From positions 62,001 to 126,000 of the forward strand of contig NZ_LMHZ01000003.1 of assembly GCF_001428545.1 (NCBI RefSeq): DNA of 64,000 bases, written 5' to 3'. This document shows, in pieces, positions 1-7,254 of this stretch; the stretch's first letter is position 1; each line of letters starts with the position of its first letter. Under the pieces are notes generated by a model, which was given only the letters and a program-made list of their open reading frames with translations, did not search any database and was not told the origin of the DNA. A program made the position numbers and the translations under genes. The stretch comes from Noviherbaspirillum sp. Root189. GTDB lineage: Bacteria; Pseudomonadota; Gammaproteobacteria; Burkholderiales; Burkholderiaceae_D.

Positions 1-1037
1 CCTCTGCGAAAAAATCGTCCTTTCCGCTAGACCAGTGGTATGTCGCAGGTTTGTCAGGCGAACTAGCGGACAAACCGATTGCGCGCACGCTCCTGAACCA
101 GCCGATTGTGCTTTTTCGTAGCGGCAACGGCCAAGCCGCGGCGTTGGAAGACCGTTGCTGCCACCGCTCCCTCCCTTTGTCGTCCGGCATGGTCGAAGAA
201 CGCGGCGTACGCTGCGGCTATCACGGCTTGCTTTACGACCCGAACGGCACATGCATCGAAGTTCCAGGACAAGAACGCATTCCTGCCAAGGCCAGGGTCA
301 AGGCCTACACCTTGCGTGAGAAGGACGACATCCTCTGGATATGGATGCCAAAGGAAGACGGCAGCGTGCCTAGCCATGAACCGCCGGATTATCCGCATCA
401 TCATGACCCGAAGTACAAATACGGATGGGGCGTCTATCACTATGATGCGCCGTACCAGCTTATCCACGACAACCTGCTGGACTTGAGCCACCTTGGCTAT
501 GTGCACCTGAAAACCATCGGAGGCAATGCGCGGCTGCACATGCATGCGAAAACCATGGTGAGCAACGACGACAAGTCGGTGCTCGTGGTGCGCCACATGC
601 CGGGCAGCACACCGCCGCCTACCTATAAGGCCGCTTATCCCTTCGGCGATACCTGCGATCGCTGGCAGGAAATCGCTTTCCATGTCAGCCATCTCGCAAT
701 ATGGACTGGCGCAGTCGAGCCCGGAACGGATGCAATTGACGATCCGAACCGGGGCGGCTTTCACATGCGCGGCTTTCACGGCATCACGCCTGAGACAGAA
801 ACCACGGCGCATTACTTCTGGAGCATGGCCAGCAACAAGCATCCGGACATGCCGGATACCATAGACACTGTGGTGGAACAAACCAAGTTCACGTTCGATG
901 AGGACCGCCTGGTGGTCGAGCAGCAGTACCGTAACATGCAGCGCTTTAACGGACAGTCGGATTGGACCGATATTCATGTTGATGCGGGGCCGAACCGGGC
1001 GCGACGGATCATTGCCAAGCTGGTGGAGCAGAACTGA
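1..1037 (+). CDS. Rieske aromatic-ring oxygenase, alpha subunit (VanA-like), 5' end cut by window
   Basis: Terminal oxygenase of a Rieske non-haem iron system, probably an O-demethylase or ring hydroxylase. The frame is open from base 3, reading SAKKSSFPLDQWYVAG before the first internal start (TTG at 51). QWYVAG is the usual extreme N-terminus of VanA-like proteins, so only a few residues are missing. The Rieske cluster ligands are C-C-H and, 17 residues on, C-G-Y-H. The mononuclear iron site is NLLDLSHLGYVH (D-x2-H-x4-H). No reductase is adjacent; vanB at 32.7 kb is the only candidate electron donor in the window. The substrate cannot be told from sequence. Family certain, specificity unknown. 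Confidence 0.9.
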   Translation, partial: SAKKSSFPLDQWYVAGLSGELADKPIARTLLNQPIVLFRSGNGQAAALEDRCCHRSLPLSSGMVEERGVRCGYHGLLYDPNGTCIEVPGQERIPAKARVKAYTLREKDDILWIWMPKEDGSVPSHEPPDYPHHHDPKYKYGWGVYHYDAPYQLIHDNLLDLSHLGYVHLKTIGGNARLHMHAKTMVSNDDKSVLVVRHMPGSTPPPTYKAAYPFGDTCDRWQEIAFHVSHLAIWTGAVEPGTDAIDDPNRGGFHMRGFHGITPETETTAHYFWSMASNKHPDMPDTIDTVVEQTKFTFDEDRLVVEQQYRNMQRFNGQSDWTDIHVDAGPNRARRIIAKLVEQN

Positions 1038-1296
1038 GTTCAGGACTGCGTGCCGTCCTGAGCGGACAGCATTCTATCGGCACATTGCGGATTCGGCCTA
1101 CGCCGGTAACTTGCGCTTTTTTTCGACTCAGACATGGACGCCAGGATGAACATCGAGGACGTATTGAAGGCCCTGTCCGGCGATACGCATCTCTATGGCA
1201 CAGTGGTGCAAGTGTGGTTCGACAATCGCTTCGAGGGAAAAGGGGTCTCTGCGGGTACTTGATCTGTAGGTGCCTGGCCCGTTGCAGCGGAAGACC
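1038..1296. other. intergenic stretch without a convincing gene
   Basis: Between the Rieske gene and the convergent small-protein operon. It contains only short frames, one of 38 codons from ATG 1146 without a clear ribosome site. I see no terminator with a T-run. Confidence 0.4.
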
Positions 1297-1509
1297 CTAA
1301 TTGATTTCCTGAACCGGCCTCATTTCCAGATGAATGTGTAGCGACTTCTCATTATCTAAGTGCTTATCGTTTCCAGCGAACAGGACGTTGTAGAAAAGTG
1401 TGTCATCAGGCATAAACACGCCGCCGCTCATGGCCAGGGCCGTCAGCACGAAGCTGTCATTGAAGAAGAGCAGGAACTTGTCAATGACCTTTATGAACAT
1501 CTCGCCCAT
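1297..1509 (-). CDS. hypothetical 70-residue protein, second gene of a small operon
   Basis: I do not recognise the family. The start at 1509 is preceded at a good distance by AAGGAAGAG and lies 11 bases after the stop of the 45-residue membrane protein upstream, so the two are probably co-transcribed. Residues about 8-33 are hydrophobic with a Phe-rich stretch (FLLFFNDSF) and could make one membrane segment. The C-terminal half is polar with several His and Glu. The pair sits between two catabolic transcription units and may form a small membrane complex. This is inference; no function is proposed. Confidence 0.5.
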   Translation of the reverse strand: MGEMFIKVIDKFLLFFNDSFVLTALAMSGGVFMPDDTLFYNVLFAGNDKHLDNEKSLHIHLEMRPVQEIN

Positions 1510-1520
1510 CTCGCTCTTCC

Positions 1521-1658
1521 TTAGAACCAGACAAACCTGTCATAAACGCTGTAGATGCAGGCAATGCTGACACCGATGAATACTGCGCAATAGGCAGTAT
1601 CGGTGAACGAGCGGTACTTATCGCGGTCGGCCGAAGCGCGCGTTGAGAAGCGTTGCAT
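1521..1658 (-). CDS. hypothetical 45-residue single-pass membrane protein
   Basis: A short gene with ATG at 1658 and AAGGAGA five bases upstream, a strong ribosome site that argues for real translation. The product starts MQRFSTRASADRDKYRSF, a basic N-terminus, followed by one hydrophobic helix (about residues 22-38, AYCAVFIGVSIACIYSV) and the short tail YDRFVWF. It resembles small inner-membrane subunits in outline but matches no family I can name. The 70-residue gene follows 11 bases later. An ATC-N9-GAT motif lies about 80 bases upstream. Confidence 0.55.
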   Translation of the reverse strand: MQRFSTRASADRDKYRSFTDTAYCAVFIGVSIACIYSVYDRFVWF

Positions 1659-1736
1659 GATGTCTCCTTGTCTTGTTCTGCTTTCAGTATTGTCAAACTG
1701 ACGACGTTGGAGAAGTCAAAAATCGTGATGGGGCCT

Positions 1737-1751
1737 ATCGATGACATGGAT
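1737..1751. promoter_or_regulatory. nod-box-like ATC-N9-GAT motif (weak)
   Basis: ATC at 1737-1739 and GAT at 1749-1751 with exactly nine bases between, upstream of the small membrane operon (start 1658). The outer bases do not extend the dyad to TATC/GATA, so this may be chance. Confidence 0.25.
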
Positions 1752-1931
1752 GGTTAAAGTGGACTGATCACTTCATTCGTCTGGCATGCCATTTTTCAAT
1801 CCAGGGTATCTGCATTCACAGTTTCTCAATGTTAACCATTTGCCTTCGATTCATCAGCGACGCAAAGCCGAAATGGAGACCATTGGGATATGTCGACATG
1901 CACTAGTCCGGGATTTTCCGCCACGGCGCGT

Positions 1932-2915
1932 TCAGGTAACGAGTGTTTCCGGCGCTGATATGCGCGCTTCGCTGTCCGCAGTTGCAATGGCCGTTGCTGA
2001 CGGCGAATCCTTCTTCGCATCACAAGCCTGCTTGGCAAGATTCCTCAACCACTGATGCGAGGGATCATTGTCAAAGAACCGGTTCCACTGCATCGCAAAT
2101 TCCATGGCCGGCAAGTCGAAGGGCAGCGGCAGCAGGCGTACCGGGTAATAGCGCGCAAACAGCCGCGCCAGGCGGGAATGCATGGTGGCGATCCGATTGG
2201 TGCCGATCACCATGTGGGGCAGGGTAGTGAAATTGTCGGTGGTGACCTCGATGCGACGCTCGTGCCCGGTGGCCTGAAGCACGACCTCTTCAAAGCTCAT
2301 CTGGCTGAAATGGCCGAACATTGTCGAGACATGTCCGAGCGACATATAGGTCTCCATGTTCAGCGTGTCGCCAATGGCGGTATTGCCGGTCCACACTACG
2401 CAACTATAGTCCTCGGTGAAGAGCACTTCCTTCGGATGCACGCCGCGAAGATATTGTTTCGGCATGATGATCAGGTCAATCTCTCCGCGTTCGATCGCTT
2501 CATGAAAAATTTCATCCGGCGCGGAGATTTCTATCTTGATGTTGGGAGCGACCATCGGCAACCGGCACGCCATTTCCGACAGCAGCACCGTCGTTACGTA
2601 GTCCGACGCGGTAATCTTGAAATTGCGGAAAACAGTTGCGGGATCGAAGGCGGGCTTGATTTCGATGGTTGCCTTGATCTGCAGCAGTACGTTGCGCACC
2701 GGGTCGATGAGGCTCAGCGCCAATGGCGTTAGCTCCATCGAGCGGCCGACGGGCACGAGCAATTCGTCGGCGAAGTATTCGCGCAAGCGGGAAAGGACGC
2801 CGCTGGTTGCAGACTGGCTGAGGTTAAGCCGGCGGCCTGCACGGGTGATGCTCTTTTCGAGCAGGAGCGCCTCGAGGGCGACCAGCAAGTTCAGGTCAAG
2901 CCGGTTAAAGCGCAT
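1932..2915 (-). CDS. LysR-type regulator, NodD-like (first of three)
   Basis: DNA-binding regulator of 327 residues, divergent from the hydrolase-dioxygenase operon at 3292 that it probably controls. The N-terminal winged helix (about residues 1-65, MRFNRLDLNLLVALEALL, then LSQSATSGVLSRLREYF) is typical of NodD-like LysR proteins. The rest is the periplasmic-binding-like inducer domain with NFTTLPHMVIGTNRIATMHSRLA, shared with the two paralogues at 20.3 and 23.2 kb. ATG 2915 has TGGAG six bases upstream. The C-terminus carries an extra Ala/Ser/Thr-rich tail of about 25 residues absent from the paralogues. NodD-like regulators commonly sense flavonoids or other aromatics; the inducer here is unknown. 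Confidence 0.92.
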   Translation of the reverse strand: MRFNRLDLNLLVALEALLLEKSITRAGRRLNLSQSATSGVLSRLREYFADELLVPVGRSMELTPLALSLIDPVRNVLLQIKATIEIKPAFDPATVFRNFKITASDYVTTVLLSEMACRLPMVAPNIKIEISAPDEIFHEAIERGEIDLIIMPKQYLRGVHPKEVLFTEDYSCVVWTGNTAIGDTLNMETYMSLGHVSTMFGHFSQMSFEEVVLQATGHERRIEVTTDNFTTLPHMVIGTNRIATMHSRLARLFARYYPVRLLPLPFDLPAMEFAMQWNRFFDNDPSHQWLRNLAKQACDAKKDSPSATAIATADSEARISAPETLVT

Positions 2916-2966
2916 ATTGTCTCCAGGATTTTAGTATTGGTATAACAGCAGCAAGCGCCTGGACAT

Positions 2967-2981
2967 ATCGTATTTCGCGAT
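2967..2981. promoter_or_regulatory. nod-box-like ATC-N9-GAT site
   Basis: ATC 2967-2969 and GAT 2979-2981, nine bases apart, 52 bases upstream of the LysR start. This is the usual place for an autoregulatory LysR site between divergent genes. NodD is known to bind ATC-N9-GAT; binding here is inferred. Confidence 0.45.
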
Positions 2982-3017
2982 GCCTGACGGCGACAAGCGG
3001 TACCGGGATTCATTTTA

Positions 3018-3034
3018 TGGATAGTACGTATCCA
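3018..3034. promoter_or_regulatory. inverted repeat TGGATA-N5-TATCCA
   Basis: A perfect six-base dyad with a five-base centre, flanked by partly symmetric A/T tracts, in the LysR/hydrolase intergenic region. It is a candidate operator. A second hairpin (CCCGGA-N4-TCCGGG) follows at 3050-3065. Confidence 0.4.
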
Positions 3035-3186
3035 GAAATGAAATGCTTTCCCGGAAGTATCCGGGTCAGAGCGCCATGTCCGAAAAATCAGGGTAACTTC
3101 GTTTTGGTTCTTCTCGACGCATCGTGCCACCAGCGGCCGACACACAGCCATTGCCTTCCCCGATACCGACCATCCGTCAAAACCAT

Positions 3187-3215
3187 TTTACCGTGGCAGG
3201 TACGTTCTCTATAGT
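3187..3215 (+). promoter_or_regulatory. sigma70-type promoter for the hydrolase operon
   Basis: TTTACC at 3187-3192, a 17-base spacer, and TATAGT at 3210-3215, about 76 bases before the hydrolase ATG. Good hexamer match and ideal spacing. Confidence 0.55.
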
Positions 3216-3291
3216 CCTCGCAAGAGATGCGCTGCGGACCGCTTGCGGTCAGGCTCGTGTTCATTGATTCACATCGGAACGAGGATAGAAA

Positions 3292-4452
3292 ATGTTCAAG
3301 TACTTCCCGACTAACTATGTCTGGAACCTGTCGGTCGATCTTGCTATCGAGATGGGAGCCCGTATCGGCGAAATTGAAGAAATGTGCGCACCGTTGCAGG
3401 AGGCATCGAAACAACCCGATGCGACGGGCACACAAGCCTTTCGCGAGACCTGGTCCAGGATGGCTGACAAATTGTGCGAGCTGGCCGGCGAAGATGAAGC
3501 GAGAGGCCGCCTGATATCGGCCGGCGACAAGTACGGCCGCGCAGCGGTCTACTACATGACCGCCGAACGACTGCAGGCGCATAACGCACCTGGCCGGCTT
3601 GAGCTGTACAAGCGTTTCCTCTCCGTATTCAACAAAGGCACGCAGCTTGCCGGTGAAAATTGCGAGCACGTCGAGATTCCTTATGGTGATTCACACATTG
3701 CCGGCCTATTCGTCCGTGCCGAGGGCGTGCAAGGCCCCACACCCATCCTGGTGCAGATCAATGGCCTGGATTCGTTCAAGGAAATGAAGTACCGCGTCGG
3801 AGCGCCCGCCTGGCTTGCCAAGCGCGGCATCTCGTCGCTGGTGATCGATCAGCCGGGCACTGGCGAAGCCTTGCGACTGCATGGCATGCATGCGGTGTAC
3901 AACACTGAAATCTGGGCCAGCAAGATCGTCGACTGGCTCGAAACGCGCAGCGATGTCGATGCGAAGCGCATTGGCCTGGAAGGCGTCTCCTTGGGCGGCT
4001 ATTACTGTCCGCGCGCGGTGGCATTCGAGCCGCGCTTTGCCTGCGGTGTCGTCTGGGGAGCCAACCATGACTGGCGCGATGTGCAGAAAAAACGCCTTGC
4101 ACGCGAAGGCAACCTCCCCGTGCCGCATTACTGGGAACACGTGCGCTGGGTGTGGGGTGCGAAGAGCCAGGAAGCATTCATGGAAATCGCGGAAAAGGTT
4201 CACCTCGATGGCATCCTCGACCGCATCAAGGTGCCTTTCCTGGTCACCCATGGCGCCAAGGACTCCCAGATTCCGCTGCACTGGGCGCAGCGTACCTATG
4301 ACCAGCTGGTCAACAGTCCCAAGCGTGAATTGAAAATCTTTACCGACCGCGAAGGCGGTGCCCAACATGCAAGCTTTGATAATTCCGCCAATGCCGGCGC
4401 CTATATCGCCGACTGGGTGGCGGAAACGCTCGGCGGGCGGACAACGGTGTAA
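3292..4452 (+). CDS. alpha/beta hydrolase, 2,6-dihydroxypseudooxynicotine hydrolase-like (C-C bond hydrolase)
   Basis: Cytoplasmic hydrolase of 386 residues. The helical N-terminal cap (about 1-120) followed by the alpha/beta core is the layout of the FrsA/DHPON-hydrolase group, which cuts a carbon-carbon bond between an aromatic ring and an acyl side chain. The triad is visible as Ser233 (EGVSLGGYY), Asp324 (HGAKDSQIP) and His359 (AQHASFD). ATG 3292 follows GAGGATAGAAA. It is first in an operon with a ring-cleavage dioxygenase, Rieske ferredoxin and FAD monooxygenase. A likely role (inference) is release of a polyhydroxylated ring from an acyl-phenol or chalcone-like intermediate before or after ring hydroxylation. 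Family confident; substrate unknown. Confidence 0.88.
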   Translation: MFKYFPTNYVWNLSVDLAIEMGARIGEIEEMCAPLQEASKQPDATGTQAFRETWSRMADKLCELAGEDEARGRLISAGDKYGRAAVYYMTAERLQAHNAPGRLELYKRFLSVFNKGTQLAGENCEHVEIPYGDSHIAGLFVRAEGVQGPTPILVQINGLDSFKEMKYRVGAPAWLAKRGISSLVIDQPGTGEALRLHGMHAVYNTEIWASKIVDWLETRSDVDAKRIGLEGVSLGGYYCPRAVAFEPRFACGVVWGANHDWRDVQKKRLAREGNLPVPHYWEHVRWVWGAKSQEAFMEIAEKVHLDGILDRIKVPFLVTHGAKDSQIPLHWAQRTYDQLVNSPKRELKIFTDREGGAQHASFDNSANAGAYIADWVAETLGGRTTV

Positions 4453-4491
4453 AGACCGGCGAGAGAAACACATGAACGAGAGGAGAGAACC

Positions 4492-5451
4492 ATGAGAATC
4501 ATTGGACCTGACGCATTGGTATTCGGCGTCGACGACGTCGCGGCATGCATGCAATTCCTGACGGACTACGGTCTGGAACCCGTTGGCATTACGGAAAAGG
4601 GTGGGCGCTTTGAAGCGCTGGACGGAACGTCCGTCGTGATCGCGCACAAGGACGATCCGGCCTTGCCCCCCGGGCTGGGAACCGCCAGCATGCTGCGCAA
4701 GACAATCTATGGCGTGGTCGATGCCGCCGCGGTGGAAGCCATTGCGGCCGAACTGGCGAAGGACCGTGAAGTGAGACGCCTGCCTGACGGCAGTATCGAG
4801 TCAGTGGACGACATGGGCTTCGTGCTCGGCTTCCAGGTCAGCTGCCGGCGCGCGATTTCACTGCCTGGCGAAATTTCCAACGCGCCCGGTGCGCCGTTCA
4901 GCCGCCCGGTGAACCATCTCGGCGTGGACGAGCGCAATGCTGCCCGTCCTCGTTCCCTGTCCCATGTGGTGCTGTTCGTTCCCGATTTCGCGAAGGCGGA
5001 AGCTTTCTATACGCAGCGCCTGGGCTTCCATTGCACCGACCGCTTTACGGACGCCGGTCCTTTCCTGCGCCCCGCCGGCACGCTTGACCATCACACCCTG
5101 TTTCTGATCCAGACGCCGCCGTTCATGAAGGGCTGCGAGCACTTTACCTTCCACATGGGCGGGCCCACCGAAGTCATGCATGCCGGCACACAACTGGTGA
5201 ACAAGGGATATCAGTCTTTCTGGGGGCCTGGCCGCCATCACTATGGCTCGAACTGGTTCTGGTATTTCAACAGCCCGCTCGGCTGCCATGTCGAATATGA
5301 CGCCGACATGGACCTGCACGATGAGTCCTGGTCGCCGCGCGAAGCGCCATCGACCGCGGATATCTCGCAGTTGTTCCTGTTCGAGCGGCGCGAAAAATGG
5401 GCACCGGGCGGTCCGCCTCCCGGAGCGGCGGGCGTCGCCGAACGTCATTGA
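4492..5451 (+). CDS. VOC-family extradiol ring-cleavage dioxygenase
   Basis: Type I extradiol dioxygenase of 319 residues with two vicinal-oxygen-chelate domains: a degenerate one (about 1-115) and a catalytic one (about 150-285). The metal triad is His158 (SLSHVVLF), His221 (FTFHMGG) and Glu268 (GCHVEYDAD), matching the 2-His-1-carboxylate spacing of BphC-type enzymes, so ring cleavage between or beside hydroxyls with Fe(II) is expected. ATG 4492 has AGGAGAGAACC before it. It follows the C-C hydrolase by 39 bases and precedes the Rieske ferredoxin by 13. A paralogue is at 21.5 kb. Substrate specificity is not readable from sequence. Confidence 0.88.
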   Translation: MRIIGPDALVFGVDDVAACMQFLTDYGLEPVGITEKGGRFEALDGTSVVIAHKDDPALPPGLGTASMLRKTIYGVVDAAAVEAIAAELAKDREVRRLPDGSIESVDDMGFVLGFQVSCRRAISLPGEISNAPGAPFSRPVNHLGVDERNAARPRSLSHVVLFVPDFAKAEAFYTQRLGFHCTDRFTDAGPFLRPAGTLDHHTLFLIQTPPFMKGCEHFTFHMGGPTEVMHAGTQLVNKGYQSFWGPGRHHYGSNWFWYFNSPLGCHVEYDADMDLHDESWSPREAPSTADISQLFLFERREKWAPGGPPPGAAGVAERH

Positions 5452-5464
5452 ACCGTACGACGTC

Positions 5465-5830
5465 ATGCCGGAACCGATAGTGCTCTGCCGCCTGAACGAC
5501 ATTCCTGACGGCGGCTCGCGCGGCTTCGATCCGTACAGTCAGGGAGGCGATACGCTGTTCGTCGTCCGCCAGGGGAACAAGGTGTATGCGTATCGCGATG
5601 CCTGCCCCCACCTTGGCGGCACGCCGATGGCATGGCGCAAGGATGCGTATCTGAACAAGGCGGGCGACCGCATTGTCTGCAGCGCGCACGGCGCGCAGTT
5701 TGCGATCGATTCTGGTGTCTGCACCCTCGGGCCATGCCTGGGACAGTCGCTGGAACCGGTCGATGTCGACATCACGCAAGCGGAGGAGACGCTTGTGTTA
5801 CTCAATTCCCATTCAGGAGAACAACAATGA
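5465..5830 (+). CDS. Rieske-type [2Fe-2S] ferredoxin
   Basis: A 121-residue electron carrier with the Rieske signature C47-P-H49 and C72-S-A-H75. The spacing between the two pairs is longer than in NdoA/BphF-type ferredoxins because of an insert (GGTPMAWRKDAYLNKAG). The start ATG 5465 is the first Met in a frame that is open further upstream inside the dioxygenase gene; its ribosome site is weak, so coupling to the upstream gene is likely. The stop overlaps the FAD monooxygenase start (ATGA at 5827-5830). A close paralogue with the same insert is at 56.2 kb. Its partner could be the adjacent flavoenzyme or a Rieske oxygenase elsewhere. Confidence 0.9.
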   Translation: MPEPIVLCRLNDIPDGGSRGFDPYSQGGDTLFVVRQGNKVYAYRDACPHLGGTPMAWRKDAYLNKAGDRIVCSAHGAQFAIDSGVCTLGPCLGQSLEPVDVDITQAEETLVLLNSHSGEQQ

Positions 5831-6957
5831 ATTCGTCGGTGCGCCGCGTCCTCATCATTGGCGGTGGTTTTTCCGGCATGTCCGCTGCCATCCAGTTCCG
5901 CAAACTCGGCATCGAAGTCGACATGGTGGAAATCGATCCCGGCTGGCGCGCCTACGGGGCCGGTATCAGCCTGGGCGGCGCGACGCTGAGGGCGTTCCGG
6001 ACGCTCGGCATTCTCGACGAGTTCCTGAAGCGTGGCGCGGCAACGGATGGACTGGATATTCGTCTGGCGACAGGCCAGGTGATCGGTTCGGTGCCGACAC
6101 CGCGCATTGCCGGACCCGATGTGCCGGGCGGCGGCGGTATCATGCGACCGGAGCTCGCGGCGATCCTGGCGGAAGCCACCCGCGCGGCGGGCGTGTCTGT
6201 TCGACTGGGTTGCAGCTTCGCCGCCATCGAACAGGATGAAGAGGGCGTCAATGTGCGCTTTACCGATGGGCGCCGCAAACGATTCGACCTGGTGGTCGGA
6301 GCCGATGGCCTGTACTCCAAGGTCAGGACGACGCTGTTTCCGGATGCGCCTCAACCCCGGTATTTCGGTCAGGGCGTCTGGCGCGCAGTGCTGCGGCGGC
6401 CTGCCGAAGTCCAGCGGCCGACGATGTGGATAGGGGAGCATATCAAGCCCGGCTTCAATCCGGTCTCGGCCGATGCCATGTATATGTTCATTACCGAAAA
6501 CCGGCCGCAGAACGCCTATGTCGACCCCGCGGAATTCGTAGGCAAGGTCAAGGATTTGCTCGCGCCGTTCCCGGACCCTCTGCTGCAAAGCCTGCGCGCG
6601 CAGCTCAGTGATGACTCGCTCATCAACTACCGGCCGCTCGAAGGACTGCTGATGAAGGGAGCCTGGTATGACGGACGCATCGTGCTGATCGGCGACGCCG
6701 TGCATGCGACCACGCCGCACCTTGCATCGGGGGCCTGCATCGGCATCGAGGATGGGATCGTTCTGGCGGAAGAGATCGGTAACGGCGGGACCGCGGCGCA
6801 GGCGCTTGCACGCTTCCAGGCGCGCCGGTTCGAGCGCTGCCGAATGGTCGTGGAAAACTCCGCCCGCCTGGGGGAGATAGAAATCCAGCATGGCGACAAG
6901 GAAGAGCATGCCAGCATCATGCGACAGTCCATGATGGCACTGGCAACACCGATCTGA
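5827..6957 (+). CDS. FAD-dependent aromatic monooxygenase (UbiH/PHBH family)
   Basis: Single-component flavin hydroxylase, 376 residues. FAD motifs are present in order: GGGFSG near residue 12, the GADG segment near 160, and LIGDAVHATTPHLASGA near 290. It should hydroxylate a phenolic ring using NAD(P)H and oxygen, preparing a catechol-like substrate for the VOC dioxygenase upstream. ATG 5827 has CAGGAGAACAAC before it and overlaps the ferredoxin stop by four bases. It ends the operon and is followed by a strong terminator. The same-length paralogue at 24.3 kb is clearly related, so the window has two flavin hydroxylase/VOC dioxygenase sets. Confidence 0.92.
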   Translation: MNSSVRRVLIIGGGFSGMSAAIQFRKLGIEVDMVEIDPGWRAYGAGISLGGATLRAFRTLGILDEFLKRGAATDGLDIRLATGQVIGSVPTPRIAGPDVPGGGGIMRPELAAILAEATRAAGVSVRLGCSFAAIEQDEEGVNVRFTDGRRKRFDLVVGADGLYSKVRTTLFPDAPQPRYFGQGVWRAVLRRPAEVQRPTMWIGEHIKPGFNPVSADAMYMFITENRPQNAYVDPAEFVGKVKDLLAPFPDPLLQSLRAQLSDDSLINYRPLEGLLMKGAWYDGRIVLIGDAVHATTPHLASGACIGIEDGIVLAEEIGNGGTAAQALARFQARRFERCRMVVENSARLGEIEIQHGDKEEHASIMRQSMMALATPI

Positions 6958-6969
6958 GTTTTCCGCAAT

Positions 6970-6995
6970 GCCTGCCGGCGTTCCTTCCGGCAGGC
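6970..6995 (+). other. hairpin after the monooxygenase gene
   Basis: A perfect nine-base stem (GCCTGCCGG with its complement) and eight-base loop, 12 bases after the stop. It has no T-run and may act with the terminator that follows. Confidence 0.45.
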
Positions 6996-7016
6996 CAATT
7001 CCGCATATTCCTGATA

Positions 7017-7067
7017 CCTGTTCCAGACCATCCCGTGGAGCCCGCGATGGTCCGGAACAGGCTTTTT
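7017..7067 (+). terminator. rho-independent terminator of the hydrolase-monooxygenase operon
   Basis: The stem 7017-7032 pairs with 7046-7061 (15 of 16 positions) around a 13-base loop, followed by five T at 7063-7067. It separates the first catabolic operon from the transporter operon. Confidence 0.85.
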
Positions 7068-7100
7068 GCACACCCTAAAGCCGATTTTCCCGTGAGATGC

Positions 7101-7115
7101 ATCATGAATATCGAT
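7101..7115. promoter_or_regulatory. nod-box-like ATC-N9-GAT site
   Basis: ATC 7101-7103 and GAT 7113-7115, nine bases apart, about 140 bases upstream of the YCF48/RND operon and just after the preceding terminator. One side extends to GATA. Confidence 0.4.
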
Positions 7116-7254
7116 AGCCTTAATCTGCACAATCCATTTTTCAAATGCTGCCGGCGTCGTTATTCTCTTTCCTGCAATACCCGGATGGAGACTCCGGGAT
7201 GGTGCAGCCTGTGTTCCTGCGCAGTGCCTGCTGACCGTTCACGAACAAAATAGA

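Larger units (their letters stand above)
2916..3291. other. divergent promoter region
   Basis: 376 bases between LysR and the hydrolase operon. It holds an ATC-N9-GAT site (2967-2981), a TGGATA-N5-TATCCA dyad (3018-3034), a small hairpin (3050-3065) and a sigma70-type promoter (3187-3215). No gene. Confidence 0.7.

Noticed and set aside
1146-1262. A 38-codon frame with ATG 1146
   Set aside because: No convincing ribosome site, overlaps other open frames, and the product is not recognisable.
5539-7071. A 510-codon open frame on the minus strand
   Set aside because: It is antisense to the well-supported Rieske ferredoxin and FAD monooxygenase genes, has no recognisable motifs, and is typical of GC-rich shadow frames.
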